Positions 42,541 to 52,759 of a stretch of 64,000 bases of DNA are shown piece after piece (position 1 is the first letter of the stretch; every line of letters starts with the position of its first letter). Both the position numbers and the translations under genes were made by a program. The notes under the pieces were generated by a model. The model searched no databases and was not told where the DNA came from. It saw only the letters and a program-made list of their open reading frames with translations. The stretch is taken from positions 496,001 through 560,000 of the forward strand of contig NZ_CVTY01000007.1 in assembly GCF_001182045.1 (NCBI RefSeq). Reading direction: 5' to 3'. The DNA comes from Dakarella massiliensis (GTDB lineage: Bacteria; Pseudomonadota; Gammaproteobacteria; Burkholderiales; Burkholderiaceae_F).

Positions 42541-43809
42541 ATGTCCGCCAAATCAGACGCCAATCCAGAAATCGAAGGCTGCGCAGTGATCCTCTCCTCG
42601 GAAAGGACCGCTCCGGGCATCGCGCCTCTCGAGTCGCTTGGCCTCCCCGCGCTCCTCGATGGATCCCAGGGGCGGAACCGGGGGCCTGAAGAGAAATCCG
42701 CGCTTGATGCTTCAAACGACCTCGAAGCGATCCACGCCTGGCTCGCTTCGCGCGCCTCAAACCCCAACACCCGAAGCGCTTATCAGAAAGAGGCTGAACG
42801 GTTTCTCCTCTGGTGCATCATGGAAAAAAACACGGCTCTCAGTTCGGTAACCGTCCCTCAGGCCTCTCAGTATCTCCGGTGGCTTGAGGATCTCGCGCGT
42901 CTCACGCCTGAAGCCTGGAGCCGGAAGTGGCGGGTTCCGGCCGCACAGTGGATTGGAAAGAAGAGCGAAAGGCGGGATTCCCCCGCGTGGCGCCCTTTCA
43001 ACGGACCGCTTTCCCACACGAGCCGGCGTCAGGCTCTGACAGTGGTGAAGCTCCTTTTCAGTTTTCTCACGAAAACCGGCTACCTCCGCACAAATCCCTT
43101 TGATCAGGTCCCGCAGCGTGTCCGTTTTCTCCCCGGGGAAGGTGCGCCGAAAGAGTTTTCTGACCGATCACTCACACCTGAGCAGTGGAGCGACGTCCTC
43201 CGGTGCCTTGACGCCATGGAGGACGGGATCGAAAAGTCGAGGCTTGAAGCCATTCTCATGATGGGAAAGGGACTCGGTATGCGGGCGAGCGAAATGCTCT
43301 CCGCTACGGCGGACTGGATCACGCAGCGCCGGATCGGAAACGAATCCGTCACCATTATTGAGGTAATCGGAAAGGGGGACAAGGTCCGCCGCCTGCCGCT
43401 TCAGCAGGAGCATCTCGACGCCTTCAACGCCTATCTGAAGATCCGGGGGCTTCCCCCGATCGGAAGCTGCCCCAAGGGAACCCCGCTTCTCGCGAATCTC
43501 GGAAAGGGAAAGCGGCCGAAGAACTCGACAGACGCCCTCTCCCGCTCCGGACTTCACCGCATACTGAAAAAATTTCTTGAGGAAGCAGCGCTTCTCGCGG
43601 ATCAGAAGAATCCGATCGACGGCGCGAAGCTCCGCACGGCATCCGCTCACTGGCTGCGGCACACCTTTGCTGAAACCGCCCTTGAATCCATGCCGGTGAA
43701 TGTCGTGCAGACGGCGCTTGGCCACTCGTCTCTCTCCACCACATCGCTCTACCTTGTGCCGGCGGACGCCCGGGTGATCCGGGAATTCAAGAAGGTGAAG
43801 CCAATCTGA
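42541..43809 (+). CDS. Tyrosine recombinase, lone and with long N-terminal extension
   Basis: A 422-residue integrase-family protein. Catalytic residues are recognisable: Arg in GLGMRASEM, Lys in IGKGDKVRRLP, the HxxR of HWLRHTFAE, His in LGHSS and the Tyr nucleophile in TTSLYLVP. A SAM-like core-binding domain covers about residues 62-180, and the first 60 residues are extra. No excisionase, phage genes, integron cassettes or attachment repeats are visible, and it abuts holB tail to tail. Function could be chromosome maintenance, a degenerate island or a resolvase. XerC/XerD themselves are shorter and lack this extension. Confidence 0.85.
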   Translation: MSAKSDANPEIEGCAVILSSERTAPGIAPLESLGLPALLDGSQGRNRGPEEKSALDASNDLEAIHAWLASRASNPNTRSAYQKEAERFLLWCIMEKNTALSSVTVPQASQYLRWLEDLARLTPEAWSRKWRVPAAQWIGKKSERRDSPAWRPFNGPLSHTSRRQALTVVKLLFSFLTKTGYLRTNPFDQVPQRVRFLPGEGAPKEFSDRSLTPEQWSDVLRCLDAMEDGIEKSRLEAILMMGKGLGMRASEMLSATADWITQRRIGNESVTIIEVIGKGDKVRRLPLQQEHLDAFNAYLKIRGLPPIGSCPKGTPLLANLGKGKRPKNSTDALSRSGLHRILKKFLEEAALLADQKNPIDGAKLRTASAHWLRHTFAETALESMPVNVVQTALGHSSLSTTSLYLVPADARVIREFKKVKPI

Positions 43810-43818
43810 GGCAGCCAG

Positions 43819-44832
43819 TCAGCTCCTGAAAACCGAGCGGTAGCTTTCCAGAATCTTTTCCAGCGCGAGCTTGTTATTGAGGGGCACTGAGGAAGCCCGC
43901 TTCAGGGACTCCGTTTCATCAAGCCAGTGAAAGAGCCTCTGAAGGTCCGCGCCCGGCGCGATTGACTGCAGTTCCGGTGTCTCGCCGACAAAGTAGGACG
44001 GCTGAAGACCGGACTTCACGCGGATGAGATCCGTGCCCCAGCGGGAAAGAAAATCCGCGCAGGCATCGAGCTTCCAGCCAGTGCCGACACCCGGAGCGAC
44101 CTTGGTGATATCAAGCCGCTTCCCGGTCTTAAGGAGGCCGAGGAAAAGCGCCCTCGCCTCATCCGGAACGATCTTATGACCGCGGATCACGGCAAGCGGA
44201 TTTCCGCCCGCTTCGGCAAGTTGCTCATCAAAGTCTTTCAGCCCCTTGGCTTCAAGCCAGGACGCTGCGGCTTCCGGGTCCGGCTTCCTCGCGTGAAGCA
44301 GAACGCAGCGCGAGCGAAGCGTCGGGAGAATAGCGTCGAGATCCTCCGCGATCATGATGAAACTCAGGTCAGGCGGCGGCTCCTCCACCATCTTCAGAAG
44401 GACTGAGGCGGCGTCCGGCCGGATGCGGTCCGCAGGCGAAATGAGATTGACGCGCCTCGGGCTCCGGTGAGGCTTCAGCGCCACATAGTCCCGGAGCTCA
44501 CGGACAGATGCGATGGAGATTTCGTCCGACAGTTTCTTCCCGGCACTTTCAGGGATGGGCAGATCGTGCCTCGCAGCCTCCTCTTCCGAAAGCAGAAAAC
44601 GGATATCCGGGTGAGTACCGGCTTCCGCGAGCCGGCACCCCGGGCACTTTCCGCAGGGAGTACCGTCCGGCGCCGGATTCTCACACATCAGGCTCTTCGT
44701 GAAAGCGAGCACGAGCTCATAGGTGCCGATATCCCGGGGTCCGCTTACGATAATGCCGCTCGGCATCCGGTGTCTGAAGATTTCCAGATCCCGGCTGAGC
44801 GCTTCCTGCCAGGGGTAAATCGCGAGCGGCAT
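43819..44832 (-). CDS. holB: DNA polymerase III delta-prime subunit
   Basis: A 337-residue clamp-loader subunit with the AAA+ layout of HolB. A Zn-binding cluster is visible (CGKCPGC, preceded by a distant Cys in CENP). The SRC motif is in PTLRSRCVLL, and the MVEEPPP and NLISPADRIRPDAASVLLKM blocks correspond to the sensor and Walker B region. As usual for delta-prime, the Walker A loop is degenerate (SGPRDIGTYE). It follows mltG by about 80 bases; the tmk gene normally between mltG and holB is absent. Confidence 0.9.
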   Translation of the reverse strand: MPLAIYPWQEALSRDLEIFRHRMPSGIIVSGPRDIGTYELVLAFTKSLMCENPAPDGTPCGKCPGCRLAEAGTHPDIRFLLSEEEAARHDLPIPESAGKKLSDEISIASVRELRDYVALKPHRSPRRVNLISPADRIRPDAASVLLKMVEEPPPDLSFIMIAEDLDAILPTLRSRCVLLHARKPDPEAAASWLEAKGLKDFDEQLAEAGGNPLAVIRGHKIVPDEARALFLGLLKTGKRLDITKVAPGVGTGWKLDACADFLSRWGTDLIRVKSGLQPSYFVGETPELQSIAPGADLQRLFHWLDETESLKRASSVPLNNKLALEKILESYRSVFRS

Positions 44833-44911
44833 AGGTTTTTCCTTCGCTGGTGTGAAGAAACGGGAGAAACAGAAAGGGGCGGCAGAGCCGCCTCCTTCAG
44901 GATTCCCCCCG

Positions 44912-45988
44912 TTATTTCTTCAGAATGTACTGATTCACGGCGGCGTTATGTTCGCCGAGCGTTTCTGAAAACTTGGAGCGGCCGGCCCCGGACGCGACAA
45001 AATAAAGATACTTCGTGTCCGCCGGATGCATCGCGGCGTGAATCGCCTCACGTGACGGGCAGGCGATCGGCGTAGGCGGAAGGCCGCGCTGGCGGTACGT
45101 ATTATAAATATTGTCTTTCAGCAGATCGTCTTTCGTGATGTTCTTCGGGTCAGAGCGGGTTTCAAGCCCCTTCGCGTAGAGCACCGTGGGATCGGTCTGA
45201 AGCGGCATTCCGATTTTCAGGCGGTTATAGAAGACACTCGACACGAGATATTTCTCCTGCCCCTGCCCCGCTTCCTTGTCGATAAGAGACGCGAGAATCA
45301 GCGCCTCATACGGCGTCCGGATGAGAGCGGTAGCCGCCGTATCGCGGTTCTGCCACTCAGAATCCAGAATCTGCTTCTGATGACGCACCATCTTCGCGAG
45401 AAGCGCCGCGTCAGACTGCCCCGGCTTGTAGTAGTACGTGTCCGGCGCGGCGAGCCCTTCGTAATAACTGACAGAAGCGGATTCCCTGAATTTTTTGCGG
45501 ACTGAATCAATATCCTGATCAAACCCGCTGAAAACCTCCGGATCCGCTTTCAGAGAAGCGTCCGAAAAATCCGCAAGCTTCCGATCGAGATCCGGGCTCT
45601 CCTTAAAGAGTTTCTCAACCCCCCAGATATTCGCTCCGTCCGGGATCCGGATCACAAGATAACTCACGCGCCCTGCGGCGAGCTTGAAGAAAAGCGAAAT
45701 CAAAGGCGACTTCGGGGAAAGCTGATAGCAGCCCTTCTTCAGACCCGAAGAGGAAAACGCGCTCGCTGCCGACACCACGGGGTACAGGATCACTTCCGGT
45801 GTCTGAACGCCGGAGAGACGGAGTTTCCTCACCGCGTCCGCTGTCGTTGTGTCTGTCCGGTCAATAATCACCGAAAGCACACCGTTTTTCGGAACGGTCG
45901 TCCAGGATATGGGCTGGAAAATAAAAAGCAGGGCCAGGAGAATGACCACTACAACGGTGGCTCTCCGGTCAAATCGGATCCGTTTCAT
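44912..45988 (-). CDS. mltG: Endolytic murein transglycosylase MltG
   Basis: A 358-residue inner-membrane-anchored enzyme (helix at about 11-30) that cuts nascent glycan strands. Family blocks include APDTYYYKPGQSDAALLAKM, SSVFYNRLKIGMPLQTDPTV, YNTYRQRGLPPTPIACPS and AAMHPADTKYLYFVASG. The catalytic segment reads ASLIDKEAG, where family members usually have (I/V)EKE; the first acidic residue is Asp here rather than Glu. The ATG at 45988 is preferred; a TTG at 46000 is possible. Neither has a clear Shine-Dalgarno. Transcribed before holB. Confidence 0.9.
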   Translation of the reverse strand: MKRIRFDRRATVVVVILLALLFIFQPISWTTVPKNGVLSVIIDRTDTTTADAVRKLRLSGVQTPEVILYPVVSAASAFSSSGLKKGCYQLSPKSPLISLFFKLAAGRVSYLVIRIPDGANIWGVEKLFKESPDLDRKLADFSDASLKADPEVFSGFDQDIDSVRKKFRESASVSYYEGLAAPDTYYYKPGQSDAALLAKMVRHQKQILDSEWQNRDTAATALIRTPYEALILASLIDKEAGQGQEKYLVSSVFYNRLKIGMPLQTDPTVLYAKGLETRSDPKNITKDDLLKDNIYNTYRQRGLPPTPIACPSREAIHAAMHPADTKYLYFVASGAGRSKFSETLGEHNAAVNQYILKK

Positions 45989-46164
45989 GAAATAACGCAA
46001 AAATCAGCAAATACGGCAGACGGGCCTGAATGCTTTCCCCGGACCGCTGCGGAAACAAAACTTTTCTGATGATAAAAGATTTCTGAATCCGGTTCGGGCG
46101 GGAGAAGCCCCGGAGCCGTATCGAAAAGTTTCAGATAAAGAAACAGCGCTTCGCGCTCCTTACC

Positions 46165-46206
46165 AGACAAAAGAAACCGGCTTCCCCGGTGTAACAGGAA
46201 AGCCGG
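46165..46206 (-). terminator. Terminator after carB
   Basis: On the minus strand CCGGCTTTCC (46206-46197) pairs with GGAAGCCGG (46185-46177), followed by TTTCTTTT. It lies 43 bases past the carB stop. Confidence 0.8.
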
Positions 46207-46249
46207 CAGGTCCCGTGATTCCCGGACGAATCCGGGATCAGAGAGACAC

Positions 46250-49200
46250 TCAGGCGCGGTTCATCGCGTGAAGTTCCTGCAGGCTGCGGACTTCGACATC
46301 CTTCGCGTGCTTCTGGCCTTCAACCGCTGCGGCTGCGCCCGAAATCGTCGTGTAGTAGACAACGCCGAGCTGCGCAAGCGCCGTCTGACGGATCTGACGC
46401 GCGTCGCTGATCTGGGTACGGGATTCGTCAGCCGTCGCGATCACGAGCTGCACGTCACCGTTCTTGATCATATCGACCACGTTCGGACGGCCTTCAGAAA
46501 CCTTATTCACCACACGGCAGGGAATCGCCGCATGCTGCAGAAGAGCCGCCGTGCCGCGCGTCGCGACGATATTGAAGCCCTGATCACGGAGGTGCGTGGC
46601 AACCGACACCGCGCGGGCCTTATCGACATCGCGGACCGAAATAAACGCCGTACCCTTTTCGGGGAGACGGTCACCGGCGCCGAGCTCAGCCTTATAAAGC
46701 GCTTCGCCGAACGACGCGCCGACACCCATCACTTCGCCGGTCGACCGCATTTCAGGCCCAAGGACCGGGTCCACACCGAGGAACTTGGTGAACGGGAACA
46801 CGGCTTCCTTCACGCACATGTACTTCGGCGTTACCTCAACCTTGACTCCCTGAGCCTTCATCGTCTCACCGACCATCACGCGGGCCGCGATCTTCGCGAG
46901 CGGCTCACCGGTCGCCTTGCAGACAAACGGCACGGTACGCGAGGCGCGCGGATTCACTTCGAGAATGTAGACCTTCGGGTTCTCGGAGTAGGCGTGCTGC
47001 ACGGCGAGCTGCACATTCATGAGGCCCTTCACCTTCAGCGCCTCAGCAAGGAGTCTCGTCTCACGCTTGATCTCTTCAACAAGCTCAGGGCGGAGGCTGT
47101 AAGGCGGAAGCGAGCACGCCGCGTCGCCCGAGTGAACGCCGGCCTGCTCGATATGCTGCATGATGCCGCCGATCCGGACTTCGTCGCCGTCACTCACAGC
47201 GTCAACGTCCATTTCCACCGCGTCATCCAGGAACCGATCAAGGAGCACCGGGCTGTCGTTGCTCACCTTGATCGCCTCACGCATGTAGGCCTCGAGATCC
47301 TTCCGGCTGTGGACGATATCCATCGCGCGGCCGCCAAGCACGTAAGACGGACGCACAACAAGCGGGTACCCGATTTCGTCCGCCATCACAATGGCGTCTT
47401 CCTCGGACCGGGCCGCGCGGTTCGGCGGCTGCAGGATGCCAAGGTCAGCAGCAAGCTTCTGGAACCGGCCGCGGTCTTCCGCGATATCGATTGAATCCGG
47501 AGTCGTACCGAGAATCGGCACACCTTCCTTCTCGAGCTTCCGGCAGAGATTGATCGGGGTCTGACCGCCGTACTGCACGATGACGCCGAACGGCTTCTCA
47601 ATGCGGCAGATCTCGAGCACGTCTTCGAGCGTCACCGGTTCAAAGAACAGGCGATCCGACGTGTCATAGTCAGTCGACACCGTTTCCGGATTGCAGTTCA
47701 CCATGATGGTCTCGTAGCCATCTTCGCGGAGCGCGTGAGCGGCGTGGACGCAGCAATAGTCGAACTCGATACCCTGACCGATGCGGTTCGGACCGCCGCC
47801 AAGCACCACCACCTTCTTCCGGTCATCCGGATCGGCCTCACTCGCGCCGTGGTAGGTGGAGTAGAGGTAAGCGGTTGTGGTCTTGAATTCCGCGGCGCAC
47901 GTATCAACGCGCTTATAGGAGGGGTGCAGCTTCATCATCCAGCGGTCTGAACGCACTTCATCCTCAGACACGTGGAGGAGCTTCGCGAGACGCCGGTCGG
48001 AGAAGCCCTTCTGCTTGAGGAAGAGGAGCTCCTCCCGCGTGAGCGAGGAAAGCGTCCGGCCTTCAAGCCGCTTCTCAATATCGATGATTTCCTGGATCTG
48101 GATCAGGAACCACGGATCGATATTCGTCGCTTCCTGAACTTCCTTCAGCGTCATGCCGATACGGAACGCGTCACCGACATAGAAGATACGCTCGGGACCC
48201 GCGTCGGAAATCTCGTACACGATCTGCTCGCGGTCAGACGTCTTGCTGTCAAGACCGTCCTTACCGGTCTCAAGCCCGCGCAGCGCCTTCTGGAAGGATT
48301 CCTGGAACGTGCGGCCGATCGCCATCACTTCGCCCACAGCCTTCATCTGCGTGGTCAGGCGGTCATCCGCCTGCGGGAACTTCTCAAAGGCGAAACGCGG
48401 CATCTTCGTCACGACGTAGTCAATCGTCGGCTCGAAGGAAATCGGGGTCTTGCCGCCTGTGATGTCGTTCCGGAGCTCGTCAAGCGTGTAACCCACGGCG
48501 AGCTTTGCCGCAACCTTTGCGATCGGGAAACCCGTCGCCTTGGAAGCGAGAGCGGACGAACGCGACACACGCGGATTCATTTCGATCACGATCAGGCGGC
48601 CGTTCTTCGGATTCACGGCGAACTGCACGTTCGAACCGCCCGTATCCACGCCGATCTCGCGGAGAATCGCGATCGAGGCGTTACGCATGATCTGATACTC
48701 TTTGTCGGTCAGCGTCTGGGCCGGAGCAACGGTAATCGAGTCACCCGTGTGGATGCCCATCGGATCGAGGTTCTCAATTGAGCAGACTATGATGCAGTTA
48801 TCCGCGTGATCGCGGACCACTTCCATCTCGTACTCTTTCCAGCCGAGGAGCGACTCTTCAATCAGAAGCTCGTGCGTCGGGGAAAGCTTGAGACCGCGCT
48901 GGCAGATCCGCACGAACTCTTCCATGTTGTAGGCAATGCCGCCGCCCGAGCCGCCGAGCGTGAAGCTCGGGCGGATGATCGTGGGGAATCCCACGGTCTG
49001 CTGCACTTCGAGCGCTTCCTGCATGTTGTAGGCGATGCCGGACTTCGCGCATTCAAGGCCGATTTTCTCCATCGCTTCCTTGAAGAGCTTGCGGTCCTCA
49101 GCTTTTTCGATCGCTTTCGGCGAGGCACCGATCAGTTCGATCCCGTACTTATCGAGCACGCCGTGATTCTTCAGATCGAGCGCGCAGTTGAGCGCCGTCT

Positions 49201-49477
49201 GACCGCCCATCGTCGGCAGAATCACATCGGGCCGTTCCTTCGCGATGATCCGCTCAACCACCTCCCAGGTGATCGGCTCAATGTAGGTCGCGTCCACGAG
49301 CCCCGGATCCGTCATGATCGTGGCGGGGTTCGAGTTCACGAGAATGACGCGGTACCCTTCTTCCTTCAGCGCCTTGCAGGCCTGAGCACCGGAGTAGTCA
49401 AACTCACAGGCCTGGCCGATGATGATCGGGCCAGCGCCGATGATGAGAATGGATTTTATGTCCTGACGTTTTGGCAT
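46250..49477 (-). CDS. carB: Carbamoyl-phosphate synthase large subunit
   Basis: CarB makes carbamoyl phosphate from bicarbonate, ammonia and two ATP for arginine and pyrimidine synthesis. The start at 49477 ([30 protein letters not shown]) is the normal CarB opening; an extension to 49531 is not. At 1075 residues it has both ATP-grasp halves: [12 protein letters not shown] in the first and [20 protein letters not shown] opening the second, each with [15 protein letters not shown]-type metal sites. The C-terminal MGS-like allosteric domain follows. It lies 81 bases after carA. Confidence 0.97.
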   Translation of the reverse strand: MPKRQDIKSILIIGAGPIIIGQACEFDYSGAQACKALKEEGYRVILVNSNPATIMTDPGLVDATYIEPITWEVVERIIAKERPDVILPTMGGQTALNCALDLKNHGVLDKYGIELIGASPKAIEKAEDRKLFKEAMEKIGLECAKSGIAYNMQEALEVQQTVGFPTIIRPSFTLGGSGGGIAYNMEEFVRICQRGLKLSPTHELLIEESLLGWKEYEMEVVRDHADNCIIVCSIENLDPMGIHTGDSITVAPAQTLTDKEYQIMRNASIAILREIGVDTGGSNVQFAVNPKNGRLIVIEMNPRVSRSSALASKATGFPIAKVAAKLAVGYTLDELRNDITGGKTPISFEPTIDYVVTKMPRFAFEKFPQADDRLTTQMKAVGEVMAIGRTFQESFQKALRGLETGKDGLDSKTSDREQIVYEISDAGPERIFYVGDAFRIGMTLKEVQEATNIDPWFLIQIQEIIDIEKRLEGRTLSSLTREELLFLKQKGFSDRRLAKLLHVSEDEVRSDRWMMKLHPSYKRVDTCAAEFKTTTAYLYSTYHGASEADPDDRKKVVVLGGGPNRIGQGIEFDYCCVHAAHALREDGYETIMVNCNPETVSTDYDTSDRLFFEPVTLEDVLEICRIEKPFGVIVQYGGQTPINLCRKLEKEGVPILGTTPDSIDIAEDRGRFQKLAADLGILQPPNRAARSEEDAIVMADEIGYPLVVRPSYVLGGRAMDIVHSRKDLEAYMREAIKVSNDSPVLLDRFLDDAVEMDVDAVSDGDEVRIGGIMQHIEQAGVHSGDAACSLPPYSLRPELVEEIKRETRLLAEALKVKGLMNVQLAVQHAYSENPKVYILEVNPRASRTVPFVCKATGEPLAKIAARVMVGETMKAQGVKVEVTPKYMCVKEAVFPFTKFLGVDPVLGPEMRSTGEVMGVGASFGEALYKAELGAGDRLPEKGTAFISVRDVDKARAVSVATHLRDQGFNIVATRGTAALLQHAAIPCRVVNKVSEGRPNVVDMIKNGDVQLVIATADESRTQISDARQIRQTALAQLGVVYYTTISGAAAAVEGQKHAKDVEVRSLQELHAMNRA

Positions 49478-49558
49478 TTCGCTATCCTGTCTGCCGCCTT
49501 TCCCCGAGTGGCCGTAGCGCTCCCCGGGCAAAGGCCAAAATTAAGAATTACCGGAAAA

Positions 49559-50752
49559 TTACCTGGCCGCCTTGCTTTCAGCGTATGTACGGACCATCTG
49601 TCCGAAACGCTCGAAAAGCGGGGAAATGTCCTGAGGTCCCGGACTCGCTTCAGGGTGACCCTGGAAGCTGAAGGCCGGAGCGTCGGTGAGCTCCATTCCC
49701 TGGAGCGTGCCGTCAAAGAGCGACTCGTGCGTCACACGGACATTCGCGGGAAGCGTGGAGGCGTCGACCGCAAACCCATGGTTCTGGCTCGTGATGTAAA
49801 CGTGCTTCGTCTTCACATCGATCACCGGGTGATTGGCGCCGTGGTGACCGGTCTTCATCTTCACGGTCTTTCCGCCCACCGCGAGACCGAGGATCTGGTG
49901 CCCGAGGCAGATGCCGAAGAACGGAATGCCGGACTTCAGAATCTTTTTCGCGGTTTCAATCGCGTACGTGCAGGGTTCCGGATCTCCCGGGCCGTTTGAA
50001 AAGAAGAAACCATCCGGGGAATACTTCATCGCGTCTTCAAAGGAAGTCTTCGCAGGCAGCACGGTAACGCGCAGTCCCTGATTCACGAGAAGGCGGAGAA
50101 TGTTCTGCTTCACGCCGAAGTCATAAGCCACGATGTGGAAGGGGAGCTCAGGCTTCGTGTAGGAGGTGGCGCCCGTGTCGTTATCGATCTGCCAGGTGCC
50201 TTCGGTCCACTCGTACGGGGCCTTGGTGGTCACGACCTGAGCAAGGTCCTGACCCACCATGCCGGTGTAGCTCTTTGCGGCTTCCACAGCGGCGTTCAGC
50301 TCATCCTCCGTCAGCGTGCCGTTCGCCGCCGTCAGAATACAGGCTGCCTGCGCGCCGCGATCGCGGATGATCTGGGTGAGGAGACGGTTATCGACTTCCG
50401 CAATGCCAACCACGCCGGAACGCGTGAGGTATTCGGAAAGCGTTTCCTTCGCGCGGAAGTTCGAGACGATGGGAGAAAGGGTTTCGATGACGAGGCCCGC
50501 TGCGTAAATGCGGCCCGATTCGGTATCTTCGTTATTCACGCCCACGTTGCCGATATGCGGATACGTGAGATTGACGATCTGACCGGTGTAGGACGGATCT
50601 GTCAGGATTTCCTGATAGCCCGTCATGGACGTATTGAAAACGACTTCAGCGATGGCACGACCGGGCGCGCCGATGGAACGGCCGCGGAACAGCGTTCCGT
50701 CGGCCAGGGCCAGTACAGCCTCAGGCCGGTTGTCTTGAATGAGTGAGCTCAC
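49559..50752 (-). CDS. carA: Carbamoyl-phosphate synthase small (glutaminase) subunit
   Basis: CarA hydrolyses glutamine and passes ammonia to CarB. The 397-residue protein has the CPSase N-terminal domain ([20 protein letters not shown]) and a class I glutaminase with the nucleophile Cys in [12 protein letters not shown] and the His/Glu pair in [11 protein letters not shown]. The start is GTG with GGAG nine bases upstream. It is transcribed after the tRNA cluster and followed by carB. Confidence 0.97.
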   Translation of the reverse strand: MSSLIQDNRPEAVLALADGTLFRGRSIGAPGRAIAEVVFNTSMTGYQEILTDPSYTGQIVNLTYPHIGNVGVNNEDTESGRIYAAGLVIETLSPIVSNFRAKETLSEYLTRSGVVGIAEVDNRLLTQIIRDRGAQAACILTAANGTLTEDELNAAVEAAKSYTGMVGQDLAQVVTTKAPYEWTEGTWQIDNDTGATSYTKPELPFHIVAYDFGVKQNILRLLVNQGLRVTVLPAKTSFEDAMKYSPDGFFFSNGPGDPEPCTYAIETAKKILKSGIPFFGICLGHQILGLAVGGKTVKMKTGHHGANHPVIDVKTKHVYITSQNHGFAVDASTLPANVRVTHESLFDGTLQGMELTDAPAFSFQGHPEASPGPQDISPLFERFGQMVRTYAESKAAR

Positions 50753-50919
50753 GTGCTTCTCCCGTTACGTTAAACAGTGTGCCCGGCGGGCAACCGACGG
50801 GTTCCTCGCTTTCGGGGCGCACGAGCCGGAACCAGCTTTGAAGGGAAAAGAAGGCACCGGCTTACAGATTGTGTTGCTCGAGACCTCCGAAACCGAAAGT
50901 CTGTCGCGGTTAACTGATT

Positions 50920-50943
50920 ATTATACTGTGAGACGAACGTCTC
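50920..50943 (-). promoter_or_regulatory. Hairpin and -10 box between tRNA-Leu and carA
   Basis: GAGACG-AA-CGTCTC (50930-50943) is a perfect inverted repeat 11 bases beyond the tRNA-Leu end. On the minus strand it is followed by TATAAT (50925-50920). The repeat may end or help process the tRNA transcript, and the TATAAT may serve carA. No good -35 box is seen. Confidence 0.35.
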
Positions 50944-50953
50944 TGGAAATGCC

Positions 50954-51036
50954 TGGTACCCGGGACGGGACTCGAACCCGTATGCCGAAGCGAGGGATTT
51001 TAAGTCCCCTGCGTCTACCAATTCCGCCACCCGGGC
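50954..51036 (-). tRNA. tRNA-Leu (TAA)
   Basis: An 83-base class II tRNA with an encoded CCA. The acceptor stem starts GCCCGGG, the anticodon TAA lies in GGACTTAAAATCC, and a long variable arm (CTCGCTTCGGCA) precedes GGGTTCGAGTCCC. Last in the minus-strand cluster. Confidence 0.96.
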
Positions 51037-51093
51037 ACTCGCTGATGCAGATATGAAAAAAGGAAGCCCTTGAAAGCTTCCTCTTCTCGAATA

Positions 51094-51169
51094 TGGAGCG
51101 GGAGACGAGTCTCGAACTCGCGACCTCAACCTTGGCAAGGTTGCGCTCTACCAACTGAGCTACTCCCGC
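51094..51169 (-). tRNA. tRNA-Gly (GCC), second copy
   Basis: A 76-base tRNA identical to the one at 31145-31220, with the same acceptor stem, GCC anticodon and CCA. It lies between tRNA-Cys and tRNA-Leu. Confidence 0.97.
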
Positions 51170-51190
51170 ATCAGTACGCCTGCTGAATTA

Positions 51191-51264
51191 TGGAGGCGCG
51201 AGGCAGAATCGAACTGCCGTGAACGGATTTGCAATCCGGTGCATAACCACTTTGCTATCGCGCC
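51191..51264 (-). tRNA. tRNA-Cys (GCA)
   Basis: A 74-base tRNA starting GGCGCGA. The anticodon GCA lies in GGATTGCAAATCC, the T arm contains CAGTTCGATTCTG, and the CCA is encoded. Confidence 0.96.
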
Positions 51265-51295
51265 ACCACTCTTCCTCAGCACTACTGAAGAATCC

Positions 51296-51371
51296 TGGAG
51301 CGGGAGACGAGTCTCGAACTCGCGACCTCAACCTTGGCAAGGTTGCGCTCTACCAACTGAGCTACTCCCGC
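51296..51371 (-). tRNA. tRNA-Gly (GCC), third copy
   Basis: A 76-base tRNA identical to the other two Gly copies, and first in the minus-strand cluster. The order Gly-Cys-Gly-Leu recalls the glyW-cysT-leuZ operon of E. coli with one extra Gly gene. Confidence 0.97.
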
Positions 51372-51533
51372 ATAGGGATACAAATTTTACGGATAAAAAG
51401 CCGTTTGTCAAGGGTTAGAGCTCTAAGATTTTTTCCCTCTTCTGGTTTTTCGTTACGATTCCGCCCATAACGGATTGACACGCACCTATATAATTAATGA
51501 GATAGGACTTCCATTTACTTAATCAGAAAAGCC

Positions 51534-52661
51534 ATGCCGCTGAGCCGCCGAAATCTGCTGACACTGCTTCTGACAGCCGCGATACCCGGGCTGCCGGCGG
51601 CTGTCTGCGCGCAGCTTCCGGATCCGGCTCTGAGAAAGACGGAGTCGAGCGAGGATACGTCTTACCCCGCGATGCCTGAGGTACAGGCTTACATTGAGGA
51701 AACGGCCGCGGCAACGCAGCTCCCGAAGTCTTTCATCGAGGACGTTCTCGCGCAGGCCACGTATTCAGCCCGCGTGGAACAGCTGATGACGCCGAAACCT
51801 CGGAAGCCGAACGCGCCGAAAACCGCGGTCCGCGGCGACTGGCGGGTTTATCAGCACCGGATGGTCGGAAAATCCCGGATTGAGAAGGGATCGGAATTCC
51901 TTGAGGAAAACGACGAAGCCTTTGGGAAGGCGGAGGACCGCTATGGCATTCCGCGTGACATCGTAGCGTCGATCATCGGCGTTGAAACGGTGTACGGCAG
52001 AAACCAGGGCAGTTTCCGCGTTCTGGATTCCCTCTGCACGCTCACTTTCGATTACAAGCGCCGCGCGGACTACTTCAGGACGGAACTCACCGAGTTTCTC
52101 CTGCTGCTTCGCGAGCAGCATCTCGATCCCGCCACGGTCTATGGGAGCTTTGCGGGTGCCATCGGCATGGGGCAGTTTATGCCTTCCTCGGTGCGCAAAT
52201 ACGCGGTCGACTTTGACGGGGACGGTCAGATCGATCTCGTTGGGTCGAGCGCGGATGCGATCGGCTCGGTAGCAAACTACCTCGCAAGCCACGGCTGGGT
52301 CCGGGGGCTTCCGCCGTTCTTCTCCTGCACACCGGACAGCGACGCCGATATGCGCCTTGTGACCGGCGGTATCGCCACCGATACGACGTTTGACCACGCG
52401 CTCCGGGCCGGGTTCATTCCGGATTTTGAACTCAATATCCCGGGCGACGAACCTCTGATGATCGTCGATCTCCCGTACCGCGACCAGGATGGAAAGCAGG
52501 CGACGGAGTATCGCCTCGGAACCCGGAATTTCCAGACGATTCTGAACTATAACCACAGCTATTTCTACGCCAGCGCCGTGTCTGATCTCGCGGAGGAAAT
52601 CGAAACGATCTCGATGGACAGCGCGGCGGCCAGCATGGCGTCAGGCTCCGCCTCTTCCTGA
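51534..52661 (+). CDS. mltB: Lytic murein transglycosylase B (GH103)
   Basis: A 375-residue exported enzyme that cleaves peptidoglycan with formation of 1,6-anhydro ends. The N-terminus (SRRNLLTLLLTAAIPGLPA) has a twin arginine followed by a hydrophobic stretch and a cleavage-like AVCAQ; no lipobox is obvious, unlike E. coli MltB. The catalytic Glu is in IIGVETVYGRNQGSF. Family blocks TLTFDYKRRADYFRTEL, GSFAGAIGMGQFMPSSVRKYAVDFDGDG and SVANYLASHGW are intact. Followed by its own terminator. Confidence 0.93.
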   Translation: MPLSRRNLLTLLLTAAIPGLPAAVCAQLPDPALRKTESSEDTSYPAMPEVQAYIEETAAATQLPKSFIEDVLAQATYSARVEQLMTPKPRKPNAPKTAVRGDWRVYQHRMVGKSRIEKGSEFLEENDEAFGKAEDRYGIPRDIVASIIGVETVYGRNQGSFRVLDSLCTLTFDYKRRADYFRTELTEFLLLLREQHLDPATVYGSFAGAIGMGQFMPSSVRKYAVDFDGDGQIDLVGSSADAIGSVANYLASHGWVRGLPPFFSCTPDSDADMRLVTGGIATDTTFDHALRAGFIPDFELNIPGDEPLMIVDLPYRDQDGKQATEYRLGTRNFQTILNYNHSYFYASAVSDLAEEIETISMDSAAASMASGSASS

Positions 52662-52689
52662 AGCCGACGATCATTTCCCAAAACGCGAA

Positions 52690-52725
52690 AACCGGCCCCG
52701 GTTCCGTACCGAGGTCGGTTTTTTT
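52690..52725 (+). terminator. Terminator after mltB
   Basis: AACCGGCC (52690-52697) pairs with GGTCGGTT (52713-52720), with a G-T pair, followed by TTTTT. Confidence 0.75.
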
Positions 52726-52759
52726 CTTGCCTCTCCCGAAGGCGAGCAGGACTGACGTA

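Noticed and set aside
42541-43809. Prophage or genomic island around the tyrosine recombinase
   Set aside because: Neighbours on both sides are ordinary chromosomal genes, with no phage genes, tRNA target or direct repeats.
51475-51494. TTGACA and TATAAT upstream of mltB as a promoter
   Set aside because: The two boxes are only 8 bases apart, far from the 16-18 bases needed to work as a pair.
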